This document shows, piece after piece, positions 1 through 10,527 of a stretch of DNA of 64,000 nt. The translations under genes and the position numbers were made by a program. Numbering within the stretch: the stretch's first letter is position 1; every line of letters begins with the position of its first letter. The notes beneath the pieces were generated by a model. That model was not told the origin of the DNA. It did no database searches and saw nothing but the letters and a program-made list of their open reading frames with translations. Origin of the DNA: Misgurnus anguillicaudatus (Eukaryota > Chordata > Actinopteri > Cypriniformes > Cobitidae); assembly GCF_027580225.2 (NCBI RefSeq), contig NC_073355.2, forward strand, positions 16,299,501 through 16,363,500, given 5' to 3'.

Positions 1-8
1 ACTCTTAA

Positions 9-798
9 AGGACAAGTTGGGTATTTTACACCTAAAGCCCTGCTTTCAGATTGTTTATGGTGAAATAGAACGGTTTTGACTGAAATTTGGACATATGATG
101 CTGGCCCGAGAATTTTCGGGTGTTCCTTGTGTCACCTCCCACCTCTATAATGGGTTTATAGGTGCACTGGAACAATCCTTCCTAAAATGCATTAAACTTT
201 CATTTACAAAGATGTGAAACTCACCGAGTGGTCAGGGGTGTTCACTGATATGCTCACACAAAAATCGCTGCAAAAGACGCATTCCAACAGGTTTTATCGT
301 AGTTTTTGCCAACTCCATTGACTTGTATTAGATGTGCTGTGAGGTATGGTATTACTCTGCGCCGGGAACCCGTTTGTATTCTTGCAATTGGCAAATGCGG
401 ATTATCGCCACCAACTGGGCTGGAGTGTCTATTATTCAAGCTCTTAGCGGAAGAATATACGGGTGTGAGGCGTTTGGAAAAATAGGTTCACAAGTTTACA
501 ACGAATGGTAAAACAACTGTTGGAAAGCATCTTTTGCAGCGATTTTTTTGTGAGCATATCAGTGAACACCCCTGACCACTCGCTGAGTTTCACGTCTTTG
601 TAAACAAAAGTTTAATGCATTTTAGGAAGGATTGTTCCAGTGCACCTATACAGCCATTATAGAGGTGGGAGGTGATACAAGAAACACCCAAAAATTCTCG
701 GGGCAGCCGCATATGTCGAAATTTCAGTCAAAACCGTTCTATTTCACCATAAACAATCTAAAAACAGGGCTTTAAGTGTAAAATACCAAACTTGTCCT
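9..798. repeat. TTAA-flanked foldback element (T2/Kolobok-type MITE)
   Basis: The two halves are inverted copies of each other. The left end AGGACAAG and right end CTTGTCCT are flanked by TTAA at 5-8 and 799-802, a 4-bp target duplication. The arms run roughly 9-330 and 495-798 with small differences, around a spacer without coding potential. TTAA duplication with ends of the form AGGNNNNN is the signature described for Kolobok/T2-type MITEs; piggyBac-type elements also use TTAA. It is non-autonomous. Confidence 0.8.
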
Positions 799-1025
799 TT
801 AAAGGAAATGTAAAATCGTGAATCGGACCATTGGTGCTCTTTAAATATTAAATTAGCCAAATTGGTTTGATAAGACTTTATATTAAGGTTGTATTTGTTA
901 ACATTAGTTAATGCATTACATGAAATAACAATGTTCCATACTTCTATAGTATTTATTAATCTTTTACGTTTATGTTAATTTTTTTATTAATTTTAATTAA
1001 CATGAACATTATTAACATTATTTAA

Positions 1026-1480
1026 AGGGCACCTATTATGGCCTTTTTACAAGATGTCGTATAAGTCTCAGGTGGGCCCAGAATGTGTCTGTGAAGTTTT
1101 AGCTTGCAATACCCAACAGTTGATTTATTATGGCATGTCCAAAATGCCCCCTATTTAGGTGGGAGGGAAAATGTGCTGTTTTTGTGTGTGTACCTTTAAA
1201 TGCAAATGAGCTACTGTTCCTCACTCCCTTACCAAAATGAGTGTTTTCAGTTAAAATAGATCTGATTCCTGTGACAATAGTCTGAGACAATAGTATCTCA
1301 CTAACTCGCTGATGGCGGAAGCCCAGTGGCCGTGGGTGGGGCTTTATCAGTGTGATGTCACATTGGTAAGAGAATCATAACAGCATGTCTAATGAGACTG
1401 CTTCGGTTTAATTTAGTAGATGGATTTTTTTATTGAAGGGGGTCAACTGCCAACACACATTTATGTCCAAACACTTAGTT
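1026..1480. repeat. Left end of a TTAA-type element, right end lost
   Basis: TTAA at 1022-1025 is followed by AGGGCACCTATTATGG, a start typical of an abundant zebrafish-like non-autonomous repeat. The body includes a TTTAAATGCAAATGAGC stretch near 1194-1211. No matching right terminus was found before the next element, so this copy is truncated. Its right boundary is approximate. Confidence 0.5.
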
Positions 1481-1570
1481 AAAACGGATTTTTCATAACA
1501 TTAACCCCTAATTAATGATCACTAGTTTTTTATATTTCTAAATAAAGCAGTAACATTTTTGTCTATTTAA

Positions 1571-2025
1571 AGGCAGGGTGCATGATCTCTAAAAGCCAAT
1601 GTTAACATTTGAAATCACCTAAACAAACACGCCCGACCCCAATAGAATCTGGACCTTCTTTTGATAGATCCGCCCCACACATATACAAACGCAGGCAACG
1701 ATGTCGGTTAGTAGACATGCTAAAGAGGGAGACGCTCACATCCAAACACCAGCAGGTGCCGGAATCCAAACATACAACTAAATAAGACAAAAAAGGAATC
1801 CGCACACTGAACTCACAAAAATATATAGATTTATTAAATCACCAAAGTAACGTTTCGGGCTACCTCCCTTCTTCAGACTTCCAAAAGTGAGTTCAGTGTG
1901 CGGATTCCTTTTTTGTCTTATTCGGTTAGTAGACACGCCCCTTACTGCTGATTGGGTTTGTGTGTTTTGGTACTCACCCCGACTCCCTTTTCCAAAGTGC
2001 TTTTCAAAAATCATGCACCCCTCCT
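1571..2025. repeat. TTAA-flanked element with GGGTGCATGAT ends
   Basis: The left end AGGCAGGGTGCATGAT and right end ATCATGCACCCCTCCT are inverted and flanked by TTAA at 1567-1570 and 2026-2029. A 9-bp direct repeat GTCTATTTA also flanks it (1561-1569 and 2031-2039). A 9-bp duplication is therefore an alternative reading, though it fits the inverted ends less symmetrically. It carries the smaller hairpin at 1781-1922. Confidence 0.65.
1781..1922. repeat. 142-bp hairpin with perfect 36-bp inverted ends
   Basis: Bases 1781-1816 and 1887-1922 are exact reverse complements (AATAAGACAAAAAAGG... and its mirror), around a 70-bp loop that includes CGTTTCGGGC. The sequence CGGTTAGTAGACA occurs just after the right arm and again near 1705, so the host element was locally duplicated. 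The class is unknown. Perfect arms suggest a young insertion or a selected or gene-converted hairpin. Confidence 0.6.
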
Positions 2026-2260
2026 TTAAAGTCTATTTACAAATTCACAAGATACAGTAATAACCATTAATTGTAATTTATTGTAAGCCATTTGTTTTCT
2101 GAAAATCACCTATTTTTGATTCAGGTTTTAAATGGTTAATGCACAAGAAACTAATATTAACTATCGTACCAACTAAAAACTATTGCTCATCGTTAGTTCA
2201 CGATAGTTAATGCATTTACTAATGTATACAACAAATAAAAACTTTATTGTTAAGTGTTAC

Positions 2261-4228
2261 TCATTTCATCGAAACAAGGCTTTGTAACACTTTCCAAGTA
2301 TTCATAAACCAACTTATTGTCCTTCAAAAATTGCTGTATTTGATTTGTGTATTTGGTAACAAAATATCATTAATAATTTCACATTTGACAAATCCATTTT
2401 AAATGTTTTTTTCATTTCAATTGGTTTCCTCATTCTTAGTAATGTCTGAGGGGAAAATTGTATAGCTTTTATATCTTTATTGTGTATTTTTGACTGGAAG
2501 CTGTAGACGCAGGCAAGAAATATGGTTGTGTTCTCCGCTGCATGCCTGTCGTGCGGCTGCTGCTCCAGTCTCCTTAGCTCACTGTATGTTCACCCCGATA
2601 TGCACCCCGAGGCAGTGTGCCTTTCATTATTTCTTTTGAATCTTTCATCTGAAGTCTCATAGGGATTAGCTCTCTTGATTCCTGACACAGTCGATGAAAA
2701 ACAAGCCTTATACAGCGGGAGGCTTTCAACCAGTGAAGCCGCTTTCTCTACTTCCCATCTCGTCGTATTCAGCCATGACAGAATTCCTGCACAACAAGTG
2801 GGCTGTCTTTCTTGATTTTCTTAATGGCTTCGTTGATCTCTTATCATTTGGAAGAGTGCTGTGGGTTTTTAAATTGCTCTCTTTTTTGTTCCTGTAATGA
2901 ATGTAGCACATCTTTACTGCATAACACTTTTTTTTCCTGAGAAACAGTGAAACACGTTCATGAATGTTAATAAACCCTCTTACCTCAAGTGCTTTAGTGC
3001 GTCAATCTTCTCTGATGGAAACAACACTGGGACTGACGGTGATGATGCAAAGCTTACCAAGATTAAAATGTTTACACCCTCTATGACTCAAAGATTTCTG
3101 ATTGGCTCAGCTGAACATTTGTTACTATGTCAATATTCAGCTCATGCAATCACAAACTTGAAAACTTTTTCTTGTGGTGAGAGATGGCGATATATAGTAA
3201 AAGTTATGGATGACAGCTTTGAACAGTAGTCCTCAGAAATGTTGCAACTTGCCCATTCCTGTAATAAAGTTGAACTTTATTATAGTTTGCCATGAAGCAG
3301 TTGGAGCTAATCTATCTCTTTTGCCCTTCAGTATTGGTTTACCGTCCAGGGGAGTGGACACGAGTGTCCCCAATAATCTCTTAATTAGGCGATGATGGAC
3401 TGTTCATTTAGTATGCAAAGCTGCATATCTTACTTTTCACTGAGCGAAGCCCCCTTTCCCTGTGGCGGGCGAGCCAGCGCTAATGATCTCAGCAAGTGGC
3501 AGCAATCCATTGCAGTGCCTCTGTGGGGCCACATTAATCTTGTGGGTGATCCGGTTGATGAATGACCCTAGACTAGAAATCCTAGCAGATTTTACCCTAA
3601 TTATGCTGAGGGTGCTACACCTGGGAGGCGCACGGAGAGAACTTGCAGACTAAGGGATGTGTCGCCGCTCTACAGGTAACTTTACACATTGCACTTGTGA
3701 AATTCTAGTGCAGCCCCCAGGGGGGAGAGCTGACGTCACGTTTTTTCACCAGAGGTGAAAATGATATATTAGACCCATTCCTCCCATGAGCCACCTGGGC
3801 AAAAGCCTGCACGAGTCATCAATCTGAGGGACGTCCCAAAAAGGGGTCATTAGAGGCTTTAGATATGTTACAAGCTGTTCTGATAGTGTTTAAACTCTTT
3901 GAGAGGTTTTTCACTGGTGGATTGTTTCTGGAGTCGTTTTACTTTTTTGTTGCTTTGAGTTATGCCCAGCAGGGCGAATGTTGCATCAGCTGAAGATCTG
4001 GAAAAAAAAACGATATGTCACTGTGGTCTGGAAAAGATGATGAGTACACATCTTGTCTCCTTGAGTGGGTTCTTGTTCTCAAAAAATGTTAAATGAAGGT
4101 TTTTCTGTCAACTTTTTAACCCACTTTATCACAAGAGCCACACATATATTATCTTCAGACACTTGCTCTTGAAGGTTCTTAACATTACTTGACTATATAA
4201 GAGTTTAGGCACCAGCCTAAAATTAAGA
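2261..4228. other. Intergenic stretch; candidate regulatory block at 3390-3660
   Basis: No gene, tRNA or repeat terminus was recognised. Composition is more balanced at about 2500-3720, and 3390-3660 is GC-richer with ordered motifs such as GCTAATGATCTCAGC and CCTAATTATGCTGAGG. That is the texture of conserved noncoding sequence rather than repeat. Short ORFs here have no recognisable domain. Confidence 0.3.
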
Positions 4229-4245
4229 GGGGGGGGGGGGGTTAA

Positions 4246-5109
4246 AGGGATAGTTTACCCAGAAATGAAAATAATGTCATTAATGACTCACCCACATGTC
4301 GTTTCAAACCTAAGACCGCTGTTTGTCTTTGGAAACACAGTTTAAGATGTTTTATATTTAGTCCGAGAGCTTGTTGACCCTTCATTGAAAATCTACGTAC
4401 GGTATACTGTCTATGTCCATAAAGGTAATAAAAACATCATCAAAGTAGAGCATGCGAAATCAATGGGTCAGTTATAATGTGTTGAAGCATCGAAAATACA
4501 TTTTTGTCCAAAAATAACAAAAATTCCCACTTAATTCAGCATTGTCTTTTCTTCCGCGCCTGTTCTGAAGTGCATGCGCGAGACTAAAGTCACATGACTG
4601 CAGTGACGCGGATGACGTGTTATCCTCAGACATGTTTGCAAAGTTTTTTTTTCAAACTTACAGCGTGCGTCTCCCTCAGACTGTAAATGAAGCCCTGGCT
4701 CACAAAAAACAACTGGGGCGCACCAGATAACACGTCAGGCGCGTTGTATGTCATCCGCATCACTGCAGTCACGTGACTTTAGTCTCCCGCATGCGCTTTA
4801 CAACAGCGGAAGAGAAGTTAATGCTGAACAAAGTGGTAATTTTTGTTATTTTTGGACTAAAATTATTTTGGACACATTTTAACTGACCCACTGATGTCAC
4901 ATGGACCACTCCGATGATGCTCCCACTACCCTTCTGGACATGGACAGTATACCATACGTAGATTTTCATTGAAGGGTCAACAAGCTCTTAGACTAAATCT
5001 TAAACATCTTAAACTGTGTTCCCAAGATGAACGGAGGTCTTACGAGTTTGGAACAACATGAGGGTGAGTCAATAATGACATTATTTTCATTTTTTAGTGA
5101 ACTATCCCT
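4246..5109. repeat. TTAA-flanked foldback element, AGGGATAG family, copy 1
   Basis: Inverted ends AGGGATAGTTTACCCA and its mirror are flanked by TTAA at 4242-4245 and 5110-5113. The long arms (about 300 bp each) contain the mirrored text GACCCTTCATTGAAAATCTA / TAGATTTTCATTGAAGGGTC. It sits directly against a run of 13 G (4229-4241). A second copy of the family lies at 7123-7922. No transposase is encoded. Confidence 0.8.
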
Positions 5110-5162
5110 TTAATGCTATTTCATGCATTTTGACTTATAAACACAGTTTAAGAGTTTTAAAT

Positions 5163-5434
5163 GGTAAATGGACTGCATTTATATAGCGCTTTTAACAGAC
5201 CTATGGCCATCCAAAGCGCTTTACAATTAGCCTCACATTCACCCATTCACGCACACATTCATACACCGACGGCGGTGTCAGCCATGCAAGGCGCCAGCCA
5301 GCTCGTCGGGAGCAACTGGGGTTAAGTGTCTTGCTCAAGGACACTTCGACACTTGGTCCGGTGGAGCCGGGGATTGAACCACCAACCTTCCGGTTTGTAG
5401 ACAACCTACATGAACCACTGAGCCACTGCCGCCC
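5163..5434 (-). mobile_element. tRNA-derived SINE, minus strand
   Basis: Read on the minus strand, the head has an A-box-like TGGCTCAGTGGTTC (complement of 5412-5425) and a B-box GGTTCAATCC (complement of 5371-5380). These are the two internal RNA polymerase III promoter boxes inherited from a tRNA. The tail includes the fish-repeat text GACTGCATTTATATAGCGCT (5171-5190). No cloverleaf with intact stems is visible, so it is a SINE rather than a tRNA gene. Confidence 0.75.
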
Positions 5435-5629
5435 TGTTTCTGAAAGTTTTTTTCGAACGGGGGTATACGTTACGACTAATCGACCCCATATTCCTTTTAT
5501 GGGCCTCTACCCCCAGAAAAGCACGCCTGTCCTGCACGTCAAGTGCTACGTTGAGTAGAAGTCACCGGTATCACTGCACAGCTCGAGACAACTTTGTTTT
5601 ATCAAGAAGGTTCGACAAAAGAAGTGTGT

Positions 5630-5850
5630 TTTTGGATGTAAGAAGAAGAAAACCTTATTTAGCTTTCCATGTCTTAAGACAACAGTGGATGCATTTTGTT
5701 TTTCTCGGATCGCATCGTAATTGCGAATGGATTCATGTTTGTTCCCTGCACATTTCGGAGAGAATTGCTTTACAAACAAGGCTCAGTTTGACGCCAGATT
5801 TGCCACTTGTTTACAACTGATGAACTTTAAAAGACACTGTTTAGGAGTCA
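5630..5850 (+). pseudogene. Decayed THAP-like zinc-finger fragment
   Basis: Two reading frames together resemble a fish THAP-type DNA-binding domain. One frame gives QQWMHFVF followed by a VCSLHI segment. A shifted frame gives NCFTNKAQFDARFA, close to the C-terminal part of THAP-like proteins, where the ligand pair appears as C-x2-H. At least one frameshift separates the halves, so it is not functional. The 3' side runs into GCGTAAGT, possibly an old splice donor. THAP domains occur in cellular genes and in P-element and Kolobok transposases. Which source applies is not clear from this fragment. Confidence 0.45.
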
Positions 5851-6317
5851 CAACCACAGGCGTAAGTAAATCAAAATCTCACGTGTTTTGTTTGCAATCG
5901 GCGCATACGTGGATGTAATGTAAACAACACGACCAACAGCAAACATTTTCCACCTCAGTTGGTATTGTACTGCATTTACGACATTTACACCTTTTAAACG
6001 GGCAAATGAAAAAACGCATCAAGATTTACGTCACATTTTTTATAAAATTAAGGATTAATTACCAGATAGCTGCTGCTGTTGTTCCTGTTGATCAATTACT
6101 CAGTATCCAATTCTGGATCATACTGTATGTATAAGGCTGTATCTGACTGTAAGCCATAGTTATTAAAAAAATATTTTATTTAAGTTTGATTTCCATCGAT
6201 GTCACAGCTGTTAGATTAGTATCCAAAGGCTGCACGTTCTTGTAACCTTTAAGTTTTAATAATCTGACAACATGAAAGACTCTTTGGACATATGAAGGAT
6301 AAAATACTACTCTATAG
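5851..6317. other. Unassigned AT-rich intergenic DNA
   Basis: I see no coding region, RNA gene or repeat terminus here. The segment may include the remainder of whatever element supplied the THAP-like fragment, but no inverted ends were found to delimit it. Confidence 0.4.
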
Positions 6318-7006
6318 TAGAGCCCGACCGATAAAGGATTTTGAAGGCCGATACCGATACAAATGTTTGTTGGTTTTAAAATCCGATATTCCGATGTATC
6401 GGCCGATTTTTTTTTTACGAAACGCGCAACAAAACATTAACAGATTTCCCTTACATTAGTTATTTGTTATAATTAAACAAGATATTGGTCCCTCCTAAAT
6501 GTTTGTGTGCGCGTGTAATAATTAGTCCCTATAATTACCGTATATACCCAAATATAAGACGACCCCCCCATTTTCCAAACTTATTTTGGGGTTTTCACCA
6601 GAAAATAAATTTATTTAAATTTTTTTATTATCTCTCTCTCTCTCGCGCTCTCTCTCTCTGCGTTTCGCGCACGCACCTCTCTCTCTGCGTCTCGCGCACG
6701 CACCTGACTGTCCAATGCATGTCTCGTGACCAACTCACCATGAACTGACTCAACCGTTGTTCTCTCTGCCCGACTCTGGTTGGATCAGCAGGTTGCAGGA
6801 TGTGTGACACGTTATACACGAGTGTGGCCAACAGGGAGGTTGTAGAGTGCCCTCTGGTGGACAAACTATACAACGGCAACACTCATAACATGGTTGAAGG
6901 CTGTTTCGTCAGTTTTTTTTTTAAATATTCATTTATCGGCCATTATGAATACCAATAGTTTGGAAAATGCCTAATATCGGCCTGCCGATATATCGGTCGG
7001 GCTCTA
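6318..7006. mobile_element. hAT-like non-autonomous element with perfect 8-bp TSD
   Basis: The ends TAGAGCCCGACCGATA and TATCGGTCGGGCTCTA are inverted. The 8-bp duplication CTCTATAG is present at 6310-6317 and 7007-7014. Eight-bp duplications are the hAT hallmark. Subterminal palindromic copies of GCCGATA / TATCGGC repeat inside each end. The interior includes a CT-rich microsatellite (about 6631-6660) and a doubled CGCGCACGCACCT minisatellite (to about 6706). No transposase is encoded. Confidence 0.85.
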
Positions 7007-7122
7007 CTCTATAGGTAACAAAGATTAACATTAGATTAGAAAAACAATCTGAAAACAATCTGTTATGTGAGCTTTAAAAAACAGAGGACAATGCTTAAGT
7101 GTAATCAGAAATATTATATTAA

Positions 7123-7922
7123 AGGGATAGTTCTTAACCCATAAGTCCTTCAGTTGTCTTGGGAATACATTTTGAGATATTCCCCGGAAAGCTTGCAACT
7201 GTCCAGTAGATTGCTATAAAACCGACTTTATTTAAGCCCAGAAAAGAATGAAAGACGTTTCCAAAAATGTCCATGTGCCATCAGTGGTTCAATCAGAATA
7301 TTAAGAGGCGACGAGAATAGTTTTGTACGCAAAGAAAACTAAACTCGTCTTCTCGTGAACGTACGAAAGAAGAAAACAAATTGTTGAATAAAGTTGTTTT
7401 CTTTGCACACTATTGTGTTCTCGTTGCTTTGTCAGCCCATTCTTTTTTTGGGCTTGAATAATGTCGGTTGCATAGACGTTTCAGCAGTAACAACATAAAC
7501 AAGCGGCTTTCTTTGTCAACACGTAATTTCCGGTAAACTCCGCTAAGAACAAATAACAACAAAGTCCTTTAAATGTAGTTTATTTATATAACAAGCAAAC
7601 AACACGTAGATTACATAGGAAACCAAAACATTTGTTATTTTCAATGAGGTATTTGTTCAAGAGTTCAGTTTAGCAACTAGTCAGACCATTAAAAAACTGA
7701 AACTGTAAGTAAAGTTACGACCAAACACAAAATCGTGTCACCGGACGTGCGTCCGATGAAAACATCTATATTAGCAGTCTACGGGACAGTCACAAGCCTC
7801 CCGGTTTTCACCAACAATATCCAAAAATGTATTCCGAAGACAATTGAAGGACTTACGAGTTTGTAACAACAAGGGGGTAAGTTATTTATGATACAATTTT
7901 CATTCTGGGGTGAACTATCCCT
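7123..7922. repeat. TTAA-type foldback element, AGGGATAG family, copy 2
   Basis: The left end AGGGATAGTTCTTAACCC follows TTAA at 7119-7122. The right end is GGGGTGAACTATCCCT. The right-hand duplication has decayed (TGTA instead of TTAA at 7923-7926). Internal text is related to 4246-5109 (for example GGACTTACGAGTTTG against GGTCTTACGAGTTTG). It is non-autonomous. Confidence 0.7.
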
Positions 7923-8771
7923 TGTATACACTCATTCTTGAAGGTCTTCAATTGAGAAAAAGCCTATGAACTAAAACCTCCCGTTTCATTGCCATTCCAT
8001 CCTGCTACCAGAGTCTTCTTAATGAGAAGAAAAGCCTTCGTCAAGAGATCTGATGTCTCAAGGGCAAAACATGACCTACCAGACGTCCACAGGGAACATC
8101 TTTGACCTCTAGCTTCTGGTAGTGAGATGTGAGATTCCCCATGGCTCTTGATGGTTATCCTGCCTGCTCTCTGCGGTTTGCAGTGCTCTTGCTGTGAGCC
8201 TGTGACCCCTTCAGAAGTCATTTTGAATCTCTTTCTCAGCAGCCTGTCCTTCGTGACTCTATCGCGGCGCACATTTGTCATATCTCACTATTTTCCAGAG
8301 TAACGGCAATAGGATCAATAGACATTTACAATTACAGAGGAAATTATGCATTTTGTTTCATGGAACACAATCGTGCTTCTTGAAAATTCATTTGTTTGAT
8401 TTTCTTTCGCAAATTGACAATGTTGTTTTTCCAGTCACCAAATCCCTCAGTGTTCTTTACTCTACCACACGGCGTGGATGCATCCCAGTTATAGAAGAAA
8501 TTGATTTAATTGTGTTTACACAGAATAAAGTTAGGATCTTAAAGGTCAGCAGAAAATGGTACAAAGCCCTAAGGAGTATTTGCAAGGGTCTGTTGATGCA
8601 ACCACGCCATTTAATCCACATCCATCACTTTTTATCATCTAATTAGTCCCCAGCATGGCAGCTTGTTCAACATTGCGGGAAACAGATCTATCGATTCGAT
8701 AAAGGCTCGGTATCTATCATATAATTTGTACATTGACAGACAATTGGCCACCCATTTCTGATTGTCTTTAT
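7923..8771. other. Intergenic DNA, nothing recognised
   Basis: Two overlapping open frames of about 105 and 123 codons lie here on opposite strands. Neither shows a domain, codon bias or splice context that I recognise, so neither is called. The sequence has the balanced look of single-copy DNA. Confidence 0.35.
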
Positions 8772-9688
8772 GGGTGATTCTCACGAAACCATTGAAACAC
8801 CACGGCACTAATGATTTTAGCTTTAAAATGTGTAATATAGTAACATTAAAAAGCATCAGAATTAACACAATACTGTGTTCTACCTTGCACAATGTGTGAT
8901 TTCAACATAAGAATTTATAATTGTAAATTTTATCTCATTTTCTGCTGAAATTCTCATTACCGCAATGTGTCCGGCTGTGTTTGAACATGCGTTATGTTGT
9001 AATTTAATCAAATTAACACAAAAATATTAAGAAAAAAATAAATGGATGTTTTGCTAGACTACTTTAGATGACAGAAAAAATATTTACTGAATATTCATGT
9101 ATAATAATAATGAAGAAAAATTAGGAAAATGATGTGTCCATGCCTGATGTTCTCATCCTCCGCAACACTTTTTGAGAACAGTTTAAGCACACATACAGAA
9201 TTTTAATAAAGTTTGCTTTTGAGTGACCAAGCACATGGACCAGTTACTTCAAGATGGCTACCAGGTAAGATCATTTTTTTACAGTTAATTTGAAATATTG
9301 TCTTGTCAGAATGCTAACACGACATTTTGATTATCATTACCGCAACAGATGCTTATTAAATGTTAATTTAATTAATAGAAGCATAATACTTTGATTTTAA
9401 ATGCATATGCAGAATCTCCAAATTATGTTCTTTCAGGTTTGTCATGTCATTTTGAAAATATGTCAGTGTTGATGTTTTCTGACTGTTGCGGTAATGAGAT
9501 TTTTTAGGACTAATTTTTTAAATTATGTTACAAAAAGTGTTAAATGATAAGTAAAAGTTTTTAAATTAATGTTCCCATTTAATCCAGACTTTGTTTTTCA
9601 ATGTCTGGTGGGAAAAAAAGTAAATTTAAGCAATTTTTACATTTTCATGCTTGACATTTTTAAAACCAAGTTTTCGTGAGAATCACCC
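8772..9688. mobile_element. 917-bp DNA element with GGGTGATTCTCACGAAA ends
   Basis: Exact 17-bp inverted ends lie at 8772-8788 and 9672-9688. A TTAT direct repeat flanks them (8768-8771 and 9689-9692), consistent with a 4-bp target duplication. Inside, TCATTACCGCAA occurs three times (8954-8965, 9334-9345 and inverted at 9485-9496), resembling repeated internal binding motifs. There is no coding capacity. The superfamily is uncertain. Confidence 0.7.
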
Positions 9689-10527
9689 TTATAGTGTCAG
9701 CAAGGCAGCTGTTCTAGCACTATTGCCTTACAAAATTGTTGTCACAAAAATAACTATTTTTCGTACATCCTGACACAAGCATGCATCTTGACCAAGCAGG
9801 ATGCACACAAAATCAAATGACACAGTTTTATACCCTGTAATCTCTCATATCCATACAGGGGTCTTGTTTTACTGACGCTGCTAAATTAAAGGGGCGTATC
9901 TGTGTTATGGCCGAGCCAGGATCGTTTTTTCCTTAAACCGTACGCTGTAGTATATTCGATGCTATCAAAATTTACAATCACTGTCGTCCAAGGACCCCGA
10001 ATAAAAGGAGAGATGAAATTGTTTAACTCTGTGAAATTCCTGGCACCATCGGTTGATCATCAGTTTATGCCACGGGACTTAAAGATGTTCAGGGTTGTTC
10101 AGCCCACTCTGCACATTTCCATGCTTGGAATGTGGATGTTTGTGCCTCAGAGGCTGTCAGAGGTTACTGTTTTCTATCTCACTCAGACAGTTCTTGCATC
10201 TTCGCTTTCGCCTTGAGCTCACAGCCTGGTGAGCATGTCATTTTTCTGTTTTGTTTGGTCTTCATCGGAGGGGAAGGACACGTTCGAGTATGAACAAGCC
10301 GTTAGAATGTCTCAGCCAAAGCACAACGCTGCGTGAGGACAGAGAAAAACAACAACTGCAGAACTGCCTGAAAAATATTTAAATAGATTAACCATATGTT
10401 AACGCTCGGGATAACAACCTATTGTTACTGCAATCTGTTTGCATATTTATATTTAGCCGTGTAGTCTATGCTCAATTTATTATCCAGCAAAAATACATAG
10501 TGCTGGGTGTGAATACAGATCAGACTT
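9689..10527. other. Intergenic DNA, nothing recognised
   Basis: No repeat ends or domains were recognised. A 104-codon open frame at 9902-10216 has no recognisable motif and is treated as chance. Confidence 0.35.

Larger units (their letters stand above)
868..2260. repeat. hAT-like MITE split by later insertions
   Basis: The left part (about 868-1020) contains TTGTTAACATTAGTTAATGC. The right part (about 2160-2260) contains the inverted counterpart and ends TTAAGTGTTAC. Both belong to a common fish MITE type rich in ATTAGTTAATGCATT. The middle is occupied by two younger TTAA-type elements, so this is the oldest layer of the stack. The left terminus is eroded and its exact start is uncertain. 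Confidence 0.5.

Noticed and set aside
8275..8646. 123-codon open frame
   Set aside because: No recognisable motif, overlaps an equally long antisense frame nearby, and has no splice or promoter context.
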